A stretch of DNA of 64,000 nucleotides from Sorghum bicolor. Taxonomy: Eukaryota; Streptophyta; Magnoliopsida; Poales; Poaceae. Below the pieces are notes generated by a model that worked only from the letters and a program-made list of their open reading frames with translations, was not told the DNA's origin and made no database searches. Every line of letters begins with the position of its first letter. Position 1 is the first letter of the stretch. Shown here piece by piece: positions 9,792 to 20,930 of the stretch. A program made the position numbers and the translations under genes. The DNA is taken from contig NC_012871.2 in assembly GCF_000003195.3 (NCBI RefSeq), forward strand, positions 14,888,293 through 14,952,292, given 5' to 3'.

Positions 9792-10459
9792 AAGAGACTA
9801 GCTACCTCGGGCGAAAGGGTAAATCATGACTCATGGGTAAAGATGTACAACCTCTGCAGAGTGTAAAACTGGTATACTAGCCGTGCTCACGGTTATGAGC
9901 GGCCTTGGGGGTTCTTGCTGCGCCGACGATGAGCTTGTTAAGTTGTTATGTTCATTTGATTATCGTTTATGCTATGAGATTAATTATGCTTACACTTGAT
10001 CATGGGAAAAATGGATTATATATGCTACCTTGACAATTGTTATTTAACTATGAATATGCTATCCACCATTAAAAGCTAAATGCAGTCAAACCAGTGTCAG
10101 CTATTTGAGCCTCATGAACCCCTGGTTATACTTGTTGAGTACGATATGTGCTCACTCTTGCAATTTCCCAACACCTCAGGAAATGATAATGAAGATGACT
10201 GGAATGAGGATTATCGTTATGAGTACTAGGTTTGGAGTCAACCAGTCAACAGTGTCCCTGTGTGGAGCTTCCGTCGAGAGCGTTGTTTACTTTATGCTAT
10301 CATTTTTGTATGAGACTATGTGATTCAATATATATTCCGCTATGTAATAAACACTGCAATGGTACATTTGAGATTTGTCTACTTATGTGTGCGACTGTTT
10401 CTGGGGCACATATGAGTCTTTTATGCATCCTATTTTGTTCTTAAAATATGGGTGTGACA
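9792..10459 (+). repeat. Truncated 3' LTR of R1
   Basis: It matches the last part of the 5' LTR, starting at AAGAGACTAGCTACCTCGGG and ending GGGTGTGACA. The first ~1.77 kb of the LTR is missing. Relative to it, the 5' LTR has internal deletions (668 bp here against 540 bp). The divergence suggests an old element. Confidence 0.75.
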
Positions 10460-10481
10460 GGTTCCCTCCAATTTTTCTAAG

Positions 10482-10625
10482 AGGGTGTTTGGCACGGCTT
10501 CTTATGAGAGGCTCTCAAAACGGCTCCGGCTCCTCTGCTTTTTACTAAAAAAACAGTTTCTCCAGAAAAAGTTTGGCAGTACTCCTGTGGAGAAGCCGGA
10601 GAGGAGCACTGCCAAAACAGGTCCT
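10482..10625. mobile_element. MITE-like element with GGGTGTTTGGCA termini
   Basis: The left end AGGGTGTTTGGCACGGC and right end GCCAAAACAGGTCCT form an inverted repeat of the type seen in short hAT-like grass elements. No matching 8-bp duplication was found, so the family is uncertain. Confidence 0.45.
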
Positions 10626-10679
10626 AAATACAAGGCATGTAAGAAACGATTGGAGGTGGATCTATTTAATTTTTTCTAA

Positions 10680-10903
10680 GGCTAGTCTCAATGGAGAGTT
10701 GTATAGTGTTGTTTCCAATACTACTATGTCATGTGAAATAAAATGAAACTTGGATAAAACACCCACCCTTAATGGAGAGTTTAATTCCATAGTTGCATTA
10801 TGTCAAGACTCATATAGAGTTGGTAATCGTGCCAAGAGAAACTCATTTCTCCTCTCTTTTCTTAAATACACCGTCATATCATCAAAAAGCCTACTCCGTA
10901 CAT
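10680..10903. mobile_element. Tourist-like MITE fragment (GGCTAGTCTCAATGG)
   Basis: It starts GGCTAGTCTCAATGGAGAGT after TAA, like the element at 63735. The right end is not recognisable. A second ATGGAGAGTTTAATTCC near 10783 suggests two overlapping fragments. Confidence 0.4.
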
Positions 10904-11177
10904 ACTCACAAAAGAAGTCGTTTAGGACAGCGGCACGGTCTCCAAAGCCTAACTTTGACTCTTTATTTTTTTTATAAAAATATTTATCAGAAAGTGTATA
11001 TGTATATTTTAACGAAAGTATTTTTCAAGACAAATCTATTCATATGGTTTTCACATTTTTAAACTCAAGAACTTAAAAATTGGTTGATCATAAACTCTCT
11101 AATCACTTCTCTAGTAATCGAAGTTATGGGCTTCATAACCAAGTCTCCACGAACACAACCAGTTCTCTCATTACCTC
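10904..11177. other. AT-rich intergenic sequence; nothing recognised
   Basis: Long A and T runs and no ORF. It may include the left end of the mariner-like element that follows, but I could not locate an inverted terminus. Confidence 0.4.
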
Positions 11178-11789
11178 TCATAGCCAGTTCATATTAAACA
11201 AGTGGAAAACAACCAATCCTACCATTAAAAATACCATTCCCATCCCTAAATCTTGACCGAGCACAAACACATAAGAACATAAACCTAGGGATGTAATTTT
11301 TGTTCTTACAAGTTCGATGGGATCATCTTCTTCGGGTAGCAAATAGTATTTTTCAGACTTTTGACATTGGTAGAACCATTTTTGATCGATGAACACAAAG
11401 TCAAATAAATCCTTAAACCTCGGATCATCAAACAAATCTTTGTTAATCATGTCAACACAACACTTTAACCTAGACCTCTTGTTAGGTTCAATGAGATATG
11501 GTTTGATGCTACTATAGTGGTGCCTAAGCGACCCATTTTTCAAATACTTTTGAATCTTCCATTTGCTCATATTTAGTTTAGTGCACACATCCTCTATAGC
11601 CATTCTTTCCTTTAGAGGAATGTTTCGCAATGCTTCCAAATCAATTGGGATTTTCTTACGGCCAACTCTACCCTTCTTTAGACTAGAAACCATAACCGGA
11701 ACATAGTTTGCAAGTTGTGTTTTACCACGGTTCCAAACACGTTGGGGTTGTTGAACTTGTTCTTCCACGGTGGGGGTTCTCCACAACAT
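11178..11789 (-). pseudogene. Mariner-like transposase fragment (HTH and start of the catalytic core)
   Basis: A 203-residue open stretch. Residues about 42-105 (GRKKIPIDLEALRNIPLKER and on) match the helix-turn-helix DNA-binding region of plant mariner-like transposases. Residues about 125-150 match the start of the DDD/D catalytic core (DDPRFKDLFDFVFIDQKWF). The usual IDEKWF reads IDQKWF: the catalytic Asp is kept and the next Glu is Gln. After about residue 170 the frame leaves the family and the following catalytic Asp residues are absent, so the C-terminal half is lost or shifted. Upstream sequence to 12015 has repeated CATGTTCTAGCTATA phrases and no coding match. Mariner transposases bind the element's inverted repeats and cut and paste it; this copy cannot be active. 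Confidence 0.75.
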
Positions 11790-12015
11790 GTTTTGTTCAA
11801 AGAAAATGAGAATTAGTTGCCAACATGTTCTATTTATAGGAAAAAAACAAGCACATTCATGCAGTAATTAGGCACGACATGTTCTAGCTATAAAAAAAAT
11901 AAACTCATTCATCTATAGTAGCCGGTGCATATTCTATAGAAAAGAAAAAAAAGGCACTTCTACTAATATGCATGTTCTAGCTATAGGTAAAAAACAAACT
12001 CATTCATAAAACTTA

Positions 12016-12300
12016 CACTACTATAGAACAGGCCTTTGGTCACTTGTCCAAAATGAACAATAATCTCGGCCCAACCAGCGTCCGGGACAAAAACATATTT
12101 AGTCCCGGTTGGTGAGACCAACCGGGAATAAAAGTCCTCTGCCCAACGGCTATGCTGTCAGACATCGGCGGAGGGGACCTTTAGTCCCGGTTGGTCTCAC
12201 AAACCGGGATTAAAAGCTGTTGTCCCGGTCCGTCTCACCGGCCGGGACTAGTGTTGGAATTTAGACCCGGTTTTTAAAAGGAACCGGGACTAAATGTCCT
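12016..12300 (+). repeat. Left terminus and subterminal repeats of the CACTA element
   Basis: CACTA terminus followed by repeats in both orientations: TTTAGTCCCGGTTGG near 12099, a reverse copy ending CCAACCGGG near 12120, another pair near 12180-12215 and a diverged pair near 12226-12295. In En/Spm the subterminal repeats are binding sites of the element's regulatory protein; by analogy these are the likely binding sites here. After 12300 comes a leader-like stretch (to about 12520) that should hold the transcription start of the left gene. Confidence 0.8.
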
Positions 12301-12570
12301 TCCCCATATTTGAACTCTTCTTTCCCTAGCTAAGCCCATCGATCTTCACTCTTTTGCTGTGTTCTTCATTTGGAGTTGCTTGTTCTTGGTCTCATCTCCG
12401 GCTATTGATTCATTTCATCATTTCTACGCCGTCATCGACTTGTTAAGTGGTCACTAGCTTCATCTTCTCAATATTTAGCAGCAGCATATGTCATCGTCTT
12501 CTCAACAGCGACAATAGTGATAATATGTTTTTTTATTTTAATTAGTTTAGAAAAAAAATTAAAACCATAT

Positions 12571-13145
12571 AATACTTTAATTTGCAATTTTTGACCGATT
12601 TAATTAGTTAATTATAACTAGTATGCATACTACATTTCATGATATTAATTGTGCTTTTTTAATTTTGCTTGTTTAGAGAAATTAGAAATAGAGAATTTTA
12701 GGTTTTTTGTTACTTTAATTTCTCTATTAAAAATTAGAAACTTATAATACTTTAATTTGCAATTTATGACAAGGTTAATTAGTTAATTATAACTAGTATG
12801 CATACCACATTTCATGATTAGTTAGAAACATAGAGAACTTTTATGCTTTTTTAATTTTGATTGTTTAGAAAAATTAGAAATAGAGAATTTTAGGTTTTTT
12901 GTTACTTTAATTTCTCTATTAAAAATTAGAAACTTATATTTCTTTAATTTGCACTTTATGACATGGTTAATTAGTTAATTATAACTAGTATGCATGCCAC
13001 ATTTCATGATTAGTTAGAAAATAGAGAACTTTTATGTCTTTTTTAATTTTGCTGGTTTAGAAAAACTAGATATAGAGAATTTTAGGTTATTTGTTACTTT
13101 AATTTCTGTATAAAAAATTAGAAACTTATAATACTTTACGTTGCA
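12571..13145 (+). repeat. Tandem repeat of about 190 bp upstream of tnp2
   Basis: An AT-rich unit containing TAATACTTTAATTTGCAATTT and GTTAATTATAACTAGTATGCA recurs with starts near 12571, 12746, 12937 and 13130. The first ATG of the transposase gene lies at the beginning of the last, degenerate unit. It is probably an intron or 5' UTR expanded by duplication; each unit carries a TTTGCA phrase resembling a splice acceptor. Confidence 0.7.
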
Positions 13146-16100
13146 ATGCACACAATGACACGTCATTGGATGTACAATGCCGATTGCCGCTCCAAAGAAT
13201 TTATTGATGGTGTGCATTATTTCTTAAGAGTGACCGAGGAAAACAAGCGGGATGGATTCATATGTTGCCCATGTGCCTTGTGTCAGAATTTGAAGGAATA
13301 TTCTAGCTCTAGAAATATTCACTCACATTTGTTGAAGTCGGGTTTTATGCCAAACTATATTTGTTGGACCAAGCATGGAGAAAACGGGATAATGATGGAA
13401 GAAGGTGAAGAAGAACAGTTGGAGCCTGACGACATTATTGCTCAATACGGTGACTTCGGTGATACAGGAATGGGAGAAGCTGAAGATGAGGCAGGTGCAG
13501 AAGGCGCACCTGTTGAAGATGATGCTCTTGGTGATGTCATTCGTGATGCACGGAAAGATTGCGAAAGTGAAAAAAAGAAGACAAAGTTTGACCACATGTT
13601 AGAAGATCACAAGAAATTACTATACCCATCTGCCCAGGATGGGCAAAAAAAACTAGGTACAACACTGGAGTTGTTAAAATGGAAGGCATAGAATGGTGTA
13701 TCCGATAAGGCATTTGGGCAATTACTGAAGATCCAAAAAAATGCTTCCGAAGCCTAATAAACTGCCCACTACTACGTACGAAGCAAAACAGATCGTCTGT
13801 CCTTTGGGATTAGAAATCAAGAAGATACATGCATGTCCTAACGACTGCATCGTATACCGTGGCAAGGACTACGAGAATTTAGATGAATGCCCCGTATGTA
13901 AAGGATCACAGTATAAGATCAGGCGAGATGACCCTAGCGATGTTGAGGGGGAAGAACGTCCCAGAAAAAATTCCCTGCAAAGGTTATGTGGTATGCTCCT
14001 ATAATACCATGTCTGAAACGTCTTTTTAGAAATAAGGACCATGCAAAATTATTGCGGTGGCACAAAGAAGACCATAAAGTGGACAACATGTTGAGACACC
14101 CTGCTGATGGGTCCCAGTGGAGAGCAATAGACAGGGAATTTCTAGAGTGTGCAAAAGACGCAAGAAACTTAAGGTTCGCTTTAAGTACGGACGGTATGAA
14201 TCCTTTTGGTGAGCAAAGCAGTAGTCATAGCACTTGGCCTGTTACACTATGTATCTACAACCTTCCTCCATGGTTATGCATGAAGCGAAAGTTCATTATG
14301 ATGCCGGTGCTCATCCAAGGCCTGAAGCAACCGGGCAATGACATTGATGTCTATCTAAGGCCATTAATTGAAGAACTCCTTCTTTTATGGAGTGAAACAG
14401 GTGTTCGTGTGTGGGATGAGTACAAACAGGAACACTTCGACCTACGAGCACTGTTGTTTGTGACAATCAATGATTGGCCTGCTCTAAGTAATCTTTCAGG
14501 GCAGACAAACAAGGGATATAATGCATGCACACACTGTTTTGATGACCTTGATAGTATATATTTGAAAAAATATAGAAAGGTCGTGTACCTTGGGTATCGT
14601 CGATTTCTTTCTATGAATCACCCAGTTAGAAAGAAAGGAAAACATTTTAAAGGTAAGGCAGACCACCGATGCAAGCCTCGCAACAGAACTGGAGAAGATG
14701 TATTTGAGATGGTTAAGGATGTGAAAGTAGTTTTTGGTAAGGGACAAGGCAGCCAACCAGTTCCAAAAGATGCAGCGGGTCATGCACCCATGTGGAAGAA
14801 GAAGTCAATATTTTGGGAGCTACCCTATTGGCAAGTCCTAGACGTCTGGAATGCGATCGACGTCATGCACCTAACAAAGAATCTTTGTGTGAACCTTCTA
14901 GGATTCATGGGTGTATATGGTAAGCCTAAGGATTCACTTGAAGCACGACAAGACTTGCAACGCATGGAAGAATGAGACAACCTGCATCCAGAGAAGACAG
15001 ATGATGGACGCCAATATTTAAGACTTGCTAGCTACACTCTTAGCAATGAAGAGAAAGAAATCATGTTTGAATGCTTAAGCTGCATCAAGGTCCCATCTGG
15101 ATTCTCCTCTAATATAAAAGGTATAATTAATGTGCCTGAGAAGAAATTTCTAAACTTAAAGTCACATGACTGCCATGTGCTTATGACGCAATTGCTTCCA
15201 GTTGCATTAAGAGGAATTCTACCTCCACATGTACGTCTGGCCACCGTAAAGCTATGTGCATTCCTCAATGCAATTTCTCACAAGGCAATCAATCCACAGG
15301 AACTAGCTGCTCTACAGAATGATGTGGTTCAATGTCTTATCAGCTTTGATTTAGTGTTCCCTCCATCCTTCTTTGATATCATGACACACCTCCTAGTTCA
15401 TCTGGTCAAGGAGATCAATATTCTGGGTCCTGTGTTCCTACATAATATGTTTCCCTTCGAGAGGTTTATGGGAGTTCTGAAGAAATATGTCCACCAACGT
15501 GCTCGGCCAGAAGGAAGCATCGCAGAGGGCTATGGGATAGAGGAGGTAATTGAGTTTGGTGTTGAATTCATTCCTGAACTTGACTCAATTGGTGTTCCTG
15601 AATCGTGACACGAGGGGAGACTGAGTGGAAAGGGAACACTGGGAAAGAAAACATACATCGGTACGGGGGACGATTCTTTCAATAAAGCACACTACAAAGT
15701 TCTTCAAAACTCATCCGTGGTGGAGCCGTATGTCACGAAACAGAAGGACTTCCAACGATCCCAATTCCCAGAGAAGAATGAAGCTTGGTTTATGCGTCAG
15801 CACATAGACACTTTCAGTGATTGGTTACGAAAAGAATGTCAGGGTAATGACCAGATTGATGAGCAACTGTATTTGTTGGCTAGGCAACCATCATGGCACA
15901 TCCTCACGTACAAAGGGTACGAGATAAATAGAAATACATTTTACACCCTAGGCCAAGATAAAAGAAGCATGAACCAAAATAGTGGAGTTCGCGTAGACGC
16001 CATAGACCCGAATGGAGACAGACAAACATATTATGGCTGTATAGAGGAGATTTGGGAACTAGACTACGCACCTAATTTTAAAATCCCTTTGTTCCGGTGC

Positions 16101-16511
16101 CAATGGGTGAAGGTGACCGGAGGCGGGGTGACAGTTGTCAAAGACTATGGAATGACAATAGTGGACCTCAACAATGTTGGTTACAAAGATGAACCATTCG
16201 TCCTTGCTGCTGATGTGAATCAGGTGTTCTATGTGAAAGACATGTCTACAAAACAGAAGAGAGGGAAAAATGACAACAAATCAACAAATGAGCCAAAACG
16301 CCATATAGTTCTCTCAGGGAAAAGAAACAATGTGGGAATTGAGGACAAGTCAGATATTTCAGAAGATTATAAAAGGGATGCCAGAATCACGCCCTTCAAT
16401 GTGACCAAAGATCCGAGCATACTGATAAATGCTGAGGACACTCCATGGTTACGTGAAGATCTTGACCAAGGAACATACATCAAAAAGAAGATCACTATTG
16501 TGCCCGCCTAA
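13146..16511 (+). pseudogene. CACTA transposase tnp2-type gene, decayed
   Basis: From the ATG at 13146 the sequence follows the grass CACTA transposase order: an N-terminal transposase-associated domain (residues about 1-80, with FICCPCALC), the TNP2 transposase core (about 13741-14975; LSTDGMNPF, INDWPALSNLSG, DVMHLTKNLC), then regions resembling DUF4218 (15063-15608) and DUF4216 (about 15717-16400). It would bind the termini and catalyse excision and insertion. Breaks: stop TAG at 13689, a frame change in a poly-A run near 13737, a compensating change in another poly-A run near 13975, stop TGA at 14973 and stop TGA at 15606. Frames before the first and after the second shift are the same, so damage is light and probably recent relative to the element. 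Introns usual for this gene were not seen within the coding part. Confidence 0.85.
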
Positions 16512-17971
16512 TAAATAGATTGCAATAGAGTATGTGTATGTGACAATTGTAACTTAAGATGTTTATATTAGTTTTTCTTATTTTATATCATTTCAAATAA
16601 TGAAATGACATTTAAGTTTGCTATTATAAGAGATGTGTCAATTGTTTGTCCAATGCAAAAATAGTCAAACTTGGTCAAATGACAAACTAAATTACTTAAA
16701 ATGAAAAAATTTTGAATACCAAGTTGTTAGATATCATCAAGATCTAAACATTTTATATAGACAATTTTTCCAAGTTGTTACATACCAAGTTGTTAGATAT
16801 CATCAAACTTGGTCAAATGACCCATTTGATGACTTGAAATGAAAAAAAAATTGAATACAAAGTTGGTAGAGATCATCAAGATCTACATTTGATATATTGT
16901 CTATTTTTCCATTTGGATAAATTTGAGCCAATCCTAAGCACATTTGTTCAAAATCCAAGACGAGTTTTGGTCAAACTTGGTCAAATAACAAACTAAATTA
17001 CTTAAAATGAAAAAATTTTGAATACCAAGTTGTTAGATATCATCAAGATCTAAACTTTTTATATAGACAATTTTTCCATTTGAGAAAGTTCAAGTTCACA
17101 ATAACCACCAATTCTTTAATCTCACACAAACTATATAAAACTATATGTGTCAATTGTGGATTTTGAACTACACCTTCCCAACACTTTGTCAAATGCAAAA
17201 ATGGTCTATATATTAAATGTAGATTTTGATGAGTGGAACAATATTGGTATTCATGACTTTTCCGTTCGAGACCATCTAGGGTTCCGAAAACCGATGCGTT
17301 GCTATGAATTCTTTCAAAATTCAAAATTGAGTGGTTCAAACTTTTCCAAAAGAAAAGTTGACCATTAGACAAAATGTAGAACTTGATGATTGCAACAAAC
17401 TTTGTATTCATTACTTTTCCATTTGGGACCATATAGGGTTCGGTCAAAGTGTGTGTTTCTAAAAACTAATGGTTTGACTTTGGTCAAATGACCCATTTGA
17501 TGACTTGAAATGAAAAAAATTTGAATACAAAGTTGGTAGAGATAATTCGATGTAATGGTGAATATTGTTGTAAGCATAAATAAATAATAAATAGAGAAAA
17601 AATTTTAAAAAATAATCCGATGTAATGGTGAATATCACGTATATCATGATTTTGGAGATAAATGATGATAAATAAACATAATTTACGTTTAAATAATGCA
17701 CAAACAAATTTTCTATCAAAAACACCTACTTTAAGATATTAAAATTAAATAATACATTTTTGCATTAACAAAATACTAATTATTTTTCATATTTAAGTTT
17801 GCTAATATAAGATATGGAAAGATTTTATGTTTCCAAATTTATTATGTAAGCAATTAGACAAAAAAATGGATCTATTATTTTTTAATAAATTAATACCTAT
17901 TATTCTATTTACTATGCAATTATTAAAATTATTCTAATTATTGTAAGCAAAAATAAATAAGAAACAGTTAA
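16512..17971 (+). repeat. AT-rich spacer with diverged repeats inside the CACTA
   Basis: Contains at least three diverged copies of a ~100-bp block with CAAACTTGGTCAAATGAC followed by TTGAATACCAAGTTGTTAGA and ATCATCAAGATCTA (near 16670, 16800 and 16975), plus partial copies near 17160-17540. From about 17600 it is plain AT-rich. No gene was recognised; the small ORFs here are by-products. Confidence 0.6.
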
Positions 17972-18140
17972 AATACCTTTAGTCCCGGTGCTCAACGACA
18001 ACCGGGACTAAAGGCCTTTAGTCCCGGTTCCAGCTATGAACCGGGACTAAAGGTTGGACCTTTAGTCCCGGTGCGTATCACCAACCGGGACTAAAAGGTC
18101 TTTAGTCCCGGTTCCAGATACGAACCGGGACTAAAGGTCC
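17972..18140 (+). repeat. Internal array of four CTTTAGTCCCGG hairpins
   Basis: Four consecutive palindromes of the form CTTTAGTCCCGG-loop-CCGGGACTAAAGG. They are the same motif as the terminal repeats but lie about 6 kb inside the element, immediately before a TATA box and the GC-rich leader at 18148-18336. The position suggests a regulatory region for the second gene of the CACTA. Confidence 0.8.
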
Positions 18141-18147
18141 CCACGGG

Positions 18148-18336
18148 TATTTAAGCACACATTCGTCTTCATCCTCCAGATCGACATTGTCGTAGCCGTC
18201 TTCACCGCCGCCGCTCCCCGCGCTGCCTCCACATCCTGCCCGAGCCGCCGCTACCTCCTTCTTCTCCGGCGTAGAGACACTCCCGGACGAGTGCCGCCGC
18301 CGCTTCCTCGCCAGCCGGACATCGTCGCGCCGCCTC
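18148..18336 (+). promoter_or_regulatory. Candidate promoter and GC-rich leader of the second CACTA gene
   Basis: TATTTAA at 18148-18154 is followed by about 180 bp of GC-rich, Pro/Arg-biased sequence (CCGCCGCCGCTCCCC, CCGAGCCGCCGCTACC), cut off by the retrotransposon block at 18337. The composition is unlike the AT-rich rest of the CACTA. I infer the first, untranslated or coding, exon of the gene whose remaining exons start at 55943. Confidence 0.45.
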
Positions 18337-19565
18337 TGTTGACGGTTCTTAAGTATCCATTTTAATTATCAAATAAACAAGAGAAAGGACCAATATGCAA
18401 CTAACACCTAGAATTAGGGTTTGATCTGACAGAATTCCACGAGTTTTGTTGTTTATCTATTTCTGCAGGGGGTTATCAGGAAATAAGGAAGAAAGGCCCA
18501 CATGTCGGGATTACATAGAGATATCAACGCACCGCACGATTTTCTACCATCTAGAAGACTCCAGAAGCCACGGGAAGAAGACGGAGGCCGAAAGGGGCCA
18601 GGCCCAGGTCGCCCGCCCTGGTGACCTGGGCGCCCGCCCCCTGCTGGATTTCTTTCAGGACTCTCTTCGCTCGGGATATTCCACCGACCTATTGGATCAA
18701 GAAAAACATAGTACCACCTCGCCTATCGACCCAAAAACGCATAGAAGGGGAGGACTATATAAGGAGACCCCCCTGGTCCCTGGAGAAGACATGAAGAAAT
18801 TATCATGGAGACTGAGGGGTGCCCTCGAAGGAAAACCTCTAATTAATATTTCTTTTTAGGCTTAGCAATCAATGTAAGGTAGAAATAGATCTTCTAGTTT
18901 CTACTAGATTGAGAGAGATAGAGTGGAGGTGTAGATTGGAGGAAGCCAGGCCTGTCGGTGTCTACTCCAAGCTTGTACCTGCGGGATCAAGTTCTCCTAA
19001 CCCGAAGCTTGCTCCTAGGATTCTTCAGTAATTCGACTTCTAAATTCTAGTAAGTTCTTGTTTTATTGTTCTTATGGATTATGAGTTTACTTTAATCTCT
19101 TCACGTAGAGTTTAGAGTAATCATTGCTGGCGTAAACGTGGTGTTTAGGCTGGGGTACTCATAGATATTCCCTGACTAGCTGGATCGTGGTAGTAGTGAG
19201 GAACGTGACAATTCCGAGCTACATTTGTAGATCACATCTCGTTAGCAGGAAGGATAGGGTTTATAGGTGCGGGTCGAACATCCTTTGTGTTGTCTAGATT
19301 CCGTTAGCCTCCCCATTAGAACAGTAGATCATCCTTACCAAGGTTAGAAGGAGACTACGGTTGCAGTCTTCTCTATTTATCACTCACATCGAAAGACATT
19401 CTTTGTGCCTAAAGGTTAGTAGTAATAGACCGGTTAGTCAGATACACTCTTTCTCCTAGTGGTAAAAAAATAAATACGATACTCTGGATAATTTCTCGGG
19501 TGAAGTGCTCACCGATATCCGTGCGCTTGCGGATCAATTCCTTATTGCGTTCCCAAATATCAACA
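18337..19565 (+). repeat. 5' LTR of element A
   Basis: A 1229-bp LTR, TGTTGACGG...ATATCAACA. TATA box TATATAA at about 18756. A GC-rich box with GGGCGCCCGCCC lies at about 18627, roughly 130 bp upstream of the TATA. The closest relative in the window is the LTR of E at 53977-55208, in the opposite orientation. Confidence 0.85.
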
Positions 19566-19573
19566 AGCATTTC

Positions 19574-19591
19574 TGGCGCCGTTACCGGGGA
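19574..19591 (+). other. Primer binding site of element A (tRNA-Asp)
   Basis: TGGCGCCGTTACCGGGGA, 8 bp after the LTR. It is complementary to the 3' end of plant tRNA-Asp with one mismatch (A for G at the eleventh base). tRNA-Asp priming is typical of Athila-type Gypsy elements. Confidence 0.85.
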
Positions 19592-19693
19592 GAAAGACGT
19601 TTGCTGAGATAACCTGAGTCTTGCTACTAGCTTGTATCTATACTTTTATCTTTTCTTATCTTTTATATTCTTTATTTTCTTTACTCTTACCTT

Positions 19694-20920
19694 ATGGAAA
19701 ACCAAAATTCTAAATCGATCCATGAGTCTGCAATCCCTTTAGCAACTGACCTTTTACCATGGGAATCATCACAGCCTATCCAAACATCCCAGTATAAGTT
19801 AAGTTCTAGGTTGATTGCCATGATTCAAAACCTATCTTTTTCGGGAAAGGAAGACGAAAACCCTTACCTTCATATTAGAGATTTTGAGCAAACATGTGAT
19901 TGTCTTCGCATTGAAGGCATTTCTGATAAAACTTTACGTTGGAAGCTTTTTTCCTTAAGGGGAGAAGGTAGACAATGGTACAGTCAGAAGGTAAGTCAAC
20001 AACAAGGTGAATGGGGAGTTTTACGAGCCAACTTCTGTCTAGATTTCTATTCCCTTGACCGTATAGCCGACCTTAGACTCGAAGTCCTATCTTTTAAACA
20101 AAAAGATAATGAAACTTTGGGGAAATCCTGGAAACGTTTTTCTGATCTTTTAGAATCTGGTCCAAACCTTAATCTTGAAGACCCTGTTCTTTTATTTCAC
20201 TTTTTTCGAGGTCTTCAGAAAAATCACAAACAAATGCTACACACAATGTCTAGAGGTTCTTTCTTTCGCATCCCTGCTGATGAAGCTAGAGTGATCCTAG
20301 ACAGAATCCTAGAAGCTGAGATGGATAATACTCTTCATGATAAAACCTACGAAGCTGAAGTAGACACTCTGCCAAATTCTTCATCTACTTTAGCTATCCC
20401 AAGTTCTGAGCCACAAGAGGAAGAAATTCCACCACCGGACTTCATGCTGGATATAGAATCCGATCTTTTTGCCAATTTTGGAAATATTTCAAACTACCAT
20501 TCTATTGACAAACCCCAAAACGACCAATTTAGCATTTATTTGCCAAGTGAATATCAATTGAGAGAGCTTATCTCAGTAATGAGTAGCGAATGGTTGGAGG
20601 AATCAGAGCTTTCCTCTGATGTGATCCGTTTGGACACACCCTCTATAACTATACGTTGTGCTTATAATTCTGATCGATTTAATGCTCTCTATAATCCTGT
20701 TGTGGGGATCAACATCATGTCTGAATCTTTTGCACTTAAACTATTTAAAAATCTTGTCTTAACCCCCACAACAAAGGTCATAAAGGAATCTTCGGGACGA
20801 TTAGTCCCCAGTCTTGGAATTATTAATGTCCTACCTCTTACGGTAGAAGGCTCCATGGTTCATTTGAACTTCTATATCTTTGATACATGGGACTTCGACC
20901 TGTTGATAGGAGTGGTCTAG
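19694..20920 (+). pseudogene. Gag plus protease-like domain of element A, truncated
   Basis: A 408-residue ORF. Residues about 35-210 are a plant retrotransposon Gag domain (ending near GSFFRIPADEARVILDRILE), followed by an acidic linker. Residues about 305-406 have the layout of a retropepsin, but where the catalytic Asp-Thr/Leu-Gly should stand the protein reads YNPVVGINIM (residues 333-342, coding position 20690). The flap-side LLIG motif is present at the end. The ORF then hits the internal deletion and stops within a few codons. The same Asn-Pro-Val is found in element E, so it was inherited and did not arise in this copy. No zinc knuckle was seen. Confidence 0.8.
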
Positions 20921-20930
20921 CAATAAATTT

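Larger units (their letters stand above)
5238..10459 (+). mobile_element. Non-autonomous LTR retrotransposon R1
   Basis: A 5' LTR (TGTAACACCC...GGGTATTACA) is followed by a primer binding site, one gag-like ORF, about 1.3 kb of non-coding sequence and a 3' LTR lacking its 5' three quarters. The flanking pentamers are GGTTA (5233-5237) and GGTTC (10460-10464), a target-site duplication with one mismatch, which fixes both ends. No protease, reverse transcriptase or integrase sequence was recognised, so it would have depended on enzymes of another element. The superfamily is probably Gypsy, from the LTR ends and primer site. Confidence 0.8.

Noticed and set aside
18446..18859. Annotating the LTR ORF (137 codons) as a gene
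   Set aside because: It lies in the U3 of an LTR and recurs in every related LTR; kept only as a finding about conservation.
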